The notes under the pieces were generated by a model. It did no database searches, was not told the origin of the DNA, and worked only from the letters and a program-made list of their open reading frames with translations. The translations under genes were made by a program, and so were the position numbers. Positions 25,621 to 28,627 of a stretch of DNA of 28,627 nucleotides are shown one piece after another; position 1 is the stretch's first letter, and every line of letters begins with the position of its first letter. The stretch is from Caryophanales bacterium (GTDB lineage: Bacteria; Bacillota_I; Bacilli_A; RFN20; CAG-288), in assembly GCA_021621525.1 (NCBI GenBank), contig JAJVUU010000021.1, positions 1-28,627 of the forward strand. Reading direction: 5' to 3'.

Positions 25621-25699
25621 CTTCGTTTTTTGTAAACTTGGTTATTTTTAATCTTCGTTTATTGTAATAAATGCAATTTACGAAGAAAACTGTTATAAT
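25621..25699 (+). promoter_or_regulatory. repeated operator-like sites and -10 box before the ATPase gene
   Basis: CTTCGTTTATTG (25653-25664) and CAATTTACGAAG (25674-25685) are inverted arms with two mismatches and a 9-base spacer. A further direct copy, CTTCGTTTTTTGTAAA, starts at 25621. A perfect -10 TATAAT follows at 25694-25699. The sites cover the expected -35 region, as for a repressor-controlled promoter. Confidence 0.5.
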
Positions 25700-25719
25700 A
25701 TCAGACATGAGGGATAACT

Positions 25720-27129
25720 ATGGATTTCAAGAGAAAAGCATATAGTCAATTGTTGAAATGGAAGAATATCAAAAACCATAAGCCAATCATTGTAAAAGGA
25801 TTGAGACAAGTTGGAAAAAGCTATCTTGTCAGCAAGTTTGCCAAAGAGAATTATGACAATGTCGTTGTTTTTGATTTCAGGCATCAGCCTGTTCTCCGTA
25901 GTTGCTTTCAGGATGGATATGATGTCGATAGGATTCTTGCTTTGAGCAGATTGTATCTTCCTTCGAGTAAGTATGTACCATATCATACCGCAATCATTTT
26001 CGAGGAAATCAATGACTGCGAAGAAGCGAGGACTTCTCTGAAGGCGTTTGCTTTGGATGGCCGGTATGATATCTTGGCAACCGGATCTCTTTTGGGAGTG
26101 AACCGCTATCGTAGAGAAAAAAAGTCTTCCATACCCACAGGATATGAGGAATACCTGGAGATGTCTTCTTTGGATTTCGAAGAGTTTCTCTGGGCTATGG
26201 ATACTCCTTTGAATGCTATTGATGACATCAAAAAATCTTTGACTTCCTTAGAGGAAATCAACCCATCTTACCATGAATATTTCAAAGAGATGATCATTCG
26301 TTATATTGCCATCGGCGGAATGCCGGAGGCAATCAGTGCATTTCTGTTGAACGGAAATGATTATCTGGAGGCAAGAAAGGTTCAGGAAAGGCTTTTGACG
26401 GATTATCGCGGTGACTTTGGAAGATATATCACGGATGATGGAAAAGAAATGATTGACTACAATTTGCAGATGAAATTGAATGAGGTGATGGATTCATTGC
26501 CGAGCCAGTTGAGTCATGACTCGGATTCCCTGAAGTTCAAGTTTGCGGATATCAGGAAAGGTGCAAGACAGAACCTGTACAGCGATGTCATCGATTGGCT
26601 CTCTAAAGCAGGACTGGTCTTGACTGTATATAATACCAGTGCGATAGAGTCGCCATTGGAAGCAAATAAAATCAATACGAATTTCAAACTGTTTCTTTCT
26701 GATATAGGGTTATTGATGGCATGTTTTCCGTTGTCGACTTTACAGGAACTTATAAATCATGAATTGGGTAGCAGAAAAGGGGCGATATACGAAAATCTTT
26801 CCGCTACCATGATTCATAAAGCGGGATTCCCATTGTATTTCTATGGGAACTTTGCAAGACATCTTGAAATTGATTTTCTTTTGGAAACAAGAGATGGTAT
26901 AACGTTGATGGAAGAAAAATCCACCAATGGAAAGATGGCTGCAAGCAGAAACGTCATGGAAGGCAAAACACCGTATCATGCAGCAAAATGTATCAAGATT
27001 ATCGAGGATGGCATCGGAAGAGGAAACTTTTTTACTTCTTATCCTCAATATCTGGAACCATTCTATCTTCAGATGGAAAAGGAACGTCTTGAATCCGGGC
27101 TCCTTGCAAAGGAAATCAAGATAGCTTGA
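25720..27129 (+). CDS. AAA_14/DUF4143 ATP-binding protein
   Basis: A 469-residue ATPase of the archaeal-type AAA_14 plus DUF4143 family, very common in gut bacteria and of unknown role. Walker A is GLRQVGKS (residues 27-34). Walker B is AIIFEEIND (near 90), with Glu where the metal-binding Asp is usual. ILATGSLLGVN is the sensor-like segment. The DUF4143 half includes FLSDIGLLMACF, GAIYENLSATMI, and a nuclease-like EIDFLLE...LMEEKS element near 385-405. The ATG follows GAGGGAT. Codon and base use are more AT-rich than in the GH3 or SNF2 genes, which suggests acquisition. It is a single gene behind repeated operator-like sequences. Confidence 0.85.
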   Translation: MDFKRKAYSQLLKWKNIKNHKPIIVKGLRQVGKSYLVSKFAKENYDNVVVFDFRHQPVLRSCFQDGYDVDRILALSRLYLPSSKYVPYHTAIIFEEINDCEEARTSLKAFALDGRYDILATGSLLGVNRYRREKKSSIPTGYEEYLEMSSLDFEEFLWAMDTPLNAIDDIKKSLTSLEEINPSYHEYFKEMIIRYIAIGGMPEAISAFLLNGNDYLEARKVQERLLTDYRGDFGRYITDDGKEMIDYNLQMKLNEVMDSLPSQLSHDSDSLKFKFADIRKGARQNLYSDVIDWLSKAGLVLTVYNTSAIESPLEANKINTNFKLFLSDIGLLMACFPLSTLQELINHELGSRKGAIYENLSATMIHKAGFPLYFYGNFARHLEIDFLLETRDGITLMEEKSTNGKMAASRNVMEGKTPYHAAKCIKIIEDGIGRGNFFTSYPQYLEPFYLQMEKERLESGLLAKEIKIA

Positions 27130-27297
27130 TGGAATGCTATTTTTCCAAAGATCTGGATGTCATAAAGACGGAAGAGAAATTCTTTTTTAAGAAAATCCAT
27201 ATTTTGTTTCATTCGATTTCCATGGTTGCATAGATTGGCGGAATAAAAAAGAAAAACATTTTTGAGCGATTTCAAGATGAAATAATTTCAACAACAA

Positions 27298-27324
27298 AAA
27301 AGTGCCGTATTCATCGGCACTTTT
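27298..27324. terminator. bidirectional terminator
   Basis: AAAAGTGCCG and CGGCACTTTT form a perfect 10-bp stem with a 7-base loop. It can end both the ATPase transcript and the reverse-strand gene at 27377. Confidence 0.85.
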
Positions 27325-27376
27325 CGATTTTCTTTAAAAATCAGTCACAAAGAAAGTCACGGATTCCGATTATAAT

Positions 27377-27583
27377 TTACTCTTTTGGTGCGGTTCTCCT
27401 CTTTTCTTCGGCGATATCAGCCAACACAAGTTGACGGATGTAATCGACTTTGTTTTTTTGCGACGTGATTTTGTCGATTACCTCTTTGTCTTCCTTGATT
27501 GCGAAATTGAAGGAAATACATTTTTGGTTCTTCTTCTTCCACTCATTGATTTTTTGATAATTTTGCTTCTTCTTCTCTTCCAT
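27377..27583 (-). CDS. small ribbon-helix-helix-like protein
   Basis: A 68-residue basic protein. After a Lys-rich N-terminus, QKCISFNFAIKEDKEVIDKI followed by TSQKNKVDYIRQLVLADI has the strand-helix-helix spacing of Arc/MetJ-type ribbon-helix-helix DNA-binding proteins found on conjugative and integrative elements. It would act as a dimeric repressor, perhaps of its own promoter. The ATG is eight bases after AAGGAG. It is too short for a firm family call. Its upstream region is shared with the divergent antisense RNA promoter at 27587-27616. Confidence 0.6.
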   Translation of the reverse strand: MEEKKKQNYQKINEWKKKNQKCISFNFAIKEDKEVIDKITSQKNKVDYIRQLVLADIAEEKRRTAPKE

Positions 27584-27617
27584 AACTTGATTTCTCCTTT
27601 CCTGTTGATTTAGAATA

Positions 27618-27662
27618 AAGAAGCACCGAGCTGTCAGGGTGGGTTTAGCATTGGTGCTTCTT
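27618..27662 (-). terminator. hairpin ending the toxin mRNA, loop matches the toxin ribosome site
   Basis: AAGAAGCACC and GGTGCTTCTT form a perfect 10-bp stem with a 25-base loop. On the minus strand TTTATT follows, giving a terminator for the toxin transcript. The loop holds, on the plus strand, GAGCTGTCAGGGTGGG; the minus strand repeats GAGCTGTCAGGG just before the toxin start. The toxin mRNA therefore contains both a sequence and its complement. Confidence 0.6.
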
Positions 27663-27699
27663 GTCTTCTCGTATCGACTGGCAATCGGCTTATTTCTTC

Positions 27700-27762
27700 T
27701 TACTTAAGAAGTAAGTATAAGATGAGAGCAATGAATGCAAGGACTAAGATTAAAGAGTCCAT
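27700..27762 (-). CDS. candidate type I toxin, 20-residue hydrophobic peptide
   Basis: The minus strand encodes MDSLILVLAFIALILYLLLK, a single membrane helix with an acidic start and a Lys end, like small type I toxins (Ibs, Fst and TxpA classes). AAAGG lies about ten bases before the ATG and GGGAGGT a little further upstream. Three features support it as a gene: the leader with ribosome sites, an antisense transcription unit with its own promoter and terminator, and the inverted 12-base repeat linking leader and terminator loop. If made in excess it would probably disturb the membrane. I cannot place it in a named family. Confidence 0.6.
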   Translation of the reverse strand: MDSLILVLAFIALILYLLLK

Positions 27763-27830
27763 TTCACTTAAGCCTTTCTACCTCCCTGACAGCTCTTGTG
27801 GTTTATCACCTCCGTTTCTACCAATTGATT

Positions 27831-27856
27831 GAGCCGAATGCTAGTCGGCTCTTTTT
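27831..27856 (+). terminator. terminator of the antisense RNA
   Basis: GAGCCGA and TCGGCTC form a perfect 7-bp stem with a 7-base loop followed by TTTTT on the plus strand. In the toxin mRNA the same sequence would be a 5' stem-loop. Confidence 0.85.
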
Positions 27857-27923
27857 CATTTGTTTAGGAATCTGTAAATATTTTTCAAAATGGACTTATG
27901 GTCAGTTATTGTTCGTAAGTTCA

Positions 27924-28217
27924 TTATTTTCCTTCTTTTGGGTCTGCCTCGGGCCTTTTCTTCCTTTCCTCGGCCTCTGTCTCCTCGATGACCTGTCTTG
28001 GAATCATCGTAGGATGGCCACATTCAGGGCAGACGAATATCGGAAAGGGGTCGTCGGACGTTTCCCAGCATTCGAAAGCCAGGTCGGCATCCACAGGCTC
28101 CCTGCAATGGCAGTCCGCGCATTCCATGTCGACGACCTCCTCGTATTCCCTTTCTCCCATATATTCGCTGTATCTCCCGGTCTTCCTTGTCTTTATCCTG
28201 AACCGCTGATCTCGCAT
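27924..28217 (-). CDS. small Cys-rich protein linked to the transposase
   Basis: A 97-residue protein with two cysteine pairs that look like a zinc ribbon: ECADCHC near residue 32 and FVCPECGH near residue 62. It ends in a Glu/Lys-rich tail. The ATG at 28217 overlaps the transposase 3' end by 25 bases in another frame and has GGGAAGGA upstream, so the two genes were probably translated together. It may be an accessory gene of the insertion sequence. GC content is much higher than in the rest of the window. No function is known to me. Confidence 0.5.
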   Translation of the reverse strand: MRDQRFRIKTRKTGRYSEYMGEREYEEVVDMECADCHCREPVDADLAFECWETSDDPFPIFVCPECGHPTMIPRQVIEETEAEERKKRPEADPKEGK

Positions 28218-28585
28218 TCTTCGAATTCCTTCCCCTGGTAATATGACAGCTGGTAGTTGATGTGCATCCTGCCTCCGCAGTGGCAGAGCATCGGATCGTA
28301 TCCGAACGCCTTCATCAGCATCCTCTCCCACCGGAGGAATGCCCTTGCCTCCCTGTTCTCGTCGTCGGTTGCCATCTTCCTGTGGGTTGGCCTTGTCTTT
28401 GTCCTGTTTGAATAGAAGCCGTAGTACCTTATCTGCTGGAAGTGCTCGTCCGGGATGTGGATGATGAGCTTCTTTATGAAGTCTTCCATGCTGTCGGTCA
28501 CGGTCTGCCTTCCCCGCTTCTCCTCCTCGCTGCAGGTATCGTCCTCGTGCGGGTCGTAGTGCCATGTGACAGTCGTAAGCGTCAA
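28193..28585 (-). pseudogene. IS91-like transposase, C-terminal fragment
   Basis: About 130 residues resembling the C-terminus of IS91-type (transposase_32) HUH transposases: DFIKKLIIHIPDEHFQQIRY followed by YGFYSNRTK, then a Cys pair in MLCHCGGRM. The catalytic Tyr and the HUH region would lie upstream but are missing: a TAA stop lies in frame at 28586-28588 and the next 40 bases to the window edge show no matching frame. I list the open frame from the TTG at 28585. It is therefore a 5'-truncated element, inactive alone, with GC-rich codons unlike its neighbours. Confidence 0.65.
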
Positions 28586-28627
28586 TTAGGGTCTTTGGAT
28601 ATTTATCCCGTCATGGTTTATACTTCC

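Larger units (their letters stand above)
27587..27857 (+). ncRNA. candidate antitoxin RNA, antisense to the small toxin
   Basis: A plus-strand promoter is visible as TTGATT (27587-27592), an 18-base spacer and TAGAAT (27611-27616), predicting a start near 27623. A strong terminator lies at 27831-27856. The transcript of about 235 bases would cover the whole toxin gene and its leader on the opposite strand. This is the layout of type I antitoxins. Promoter and terminator are seen; transcription and function are inferred. Confidence 0.55.

Noticed and set aside
27768..27809. 13-residue GTG-started leader frame ending just before the toxin ATG
   Set aside because: It lies well for translational coupling, but GGAGG runs into the GTG with no spacing. 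It may only reflect ribosome-site sequence, so it is not listed as a gene.
1..28627. CRISPR array, rRNA or tRNA genes
   Set aside because: No regularly spaced repeats, cloverleaf-like CCA-ended sequences or rRNA-like segments were seen on reading.

Overview
The window looks like a chromosome segment of a low-to-mid GC Gram-positive bacterium (Bacillota). A gut Bacilli lineage near Erysipelotrichales is my best guess, not a demonstrated assignment. The reasons are AGGAGG-type ribosome sites, CcpA-like cre operators, a LytTR/GHKL two-component pair, a lipobox lipoprotein, and surface proteins held by a C-terminal membrane helix with a Lys-rich tail. No rRNA, tRNA or CRISPR array was recognised.

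Layout. 0-7 kb is a run of mostly single-gene units: a CAT-family acetyltransferase (-), a Na/phosphate cotransporter with a PhoU-like tail, a zinc-ribbon membrane protein, a YhhN-family membrane protein, a 3-hydroxyacyl-CoA dehydrogenase, a ZIP metal transporter behind a palindromic operator candidate, and a DUF389 membrane protein. 7.0-9.06 kb is a LytTR response regulator plus GHKL kinase operon; the regulator has no ATG, GTG or TTG at its true N-terminus. 9.1-16.9 kb is a carbohydrate cluster: a 1253-residue surface family 3 glycosidase, a CBM-like lipoprotein and a second membrane-anchored family 3 glycosidase. Both enzymes have the domain order GH3-C, Fn3-like, GH3-N. A perfect cre palindrome lies in the promoter region. 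16.9-20.7 kb holds a reverse-strand protein with a PRiA4_ORF3-like C-terminus, a cre-associated SDR oxidoreductase, and decayed pieces of a third GH3 gene. 20.7-25.2 kb is a two-gene unit of an unrecognised 471-residue protein and a SNF2 ATPase. 25.3-27.9 kb is AT-richer and accessory in character: an AAA_14/DUF4143 ATPase behind repeated operator-like sequences, a small ribbon-helix-helix-like protein, and a compact locus that reads as a type I toxin-antitoxin (20-residue hydrophobic peptide with an antisense RNA). 27.9-28.6 kb is clearly GC-richer and holds a 5'-truncated IS91-like transposase with a small overlapping Cys-rich gene.

How it fits together. The two-component system, cre sites, two permuted GH3 enzymes and the lipoprotein suggest surface breakdown of a beta-linked glycan under catabolite control. 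Cre-like sequences also lie in the promoters of the 3-hydroxyacyl-CoA dehydrogenase and SDR genes. The strongest candidate for an undescribed element is the type I toxin-like locus at 27.6-27.86 kb, where a 12-base sequence around the toxin ribosome site recurs in inverted orientation inside the loop of the downstream terminator hairpin.
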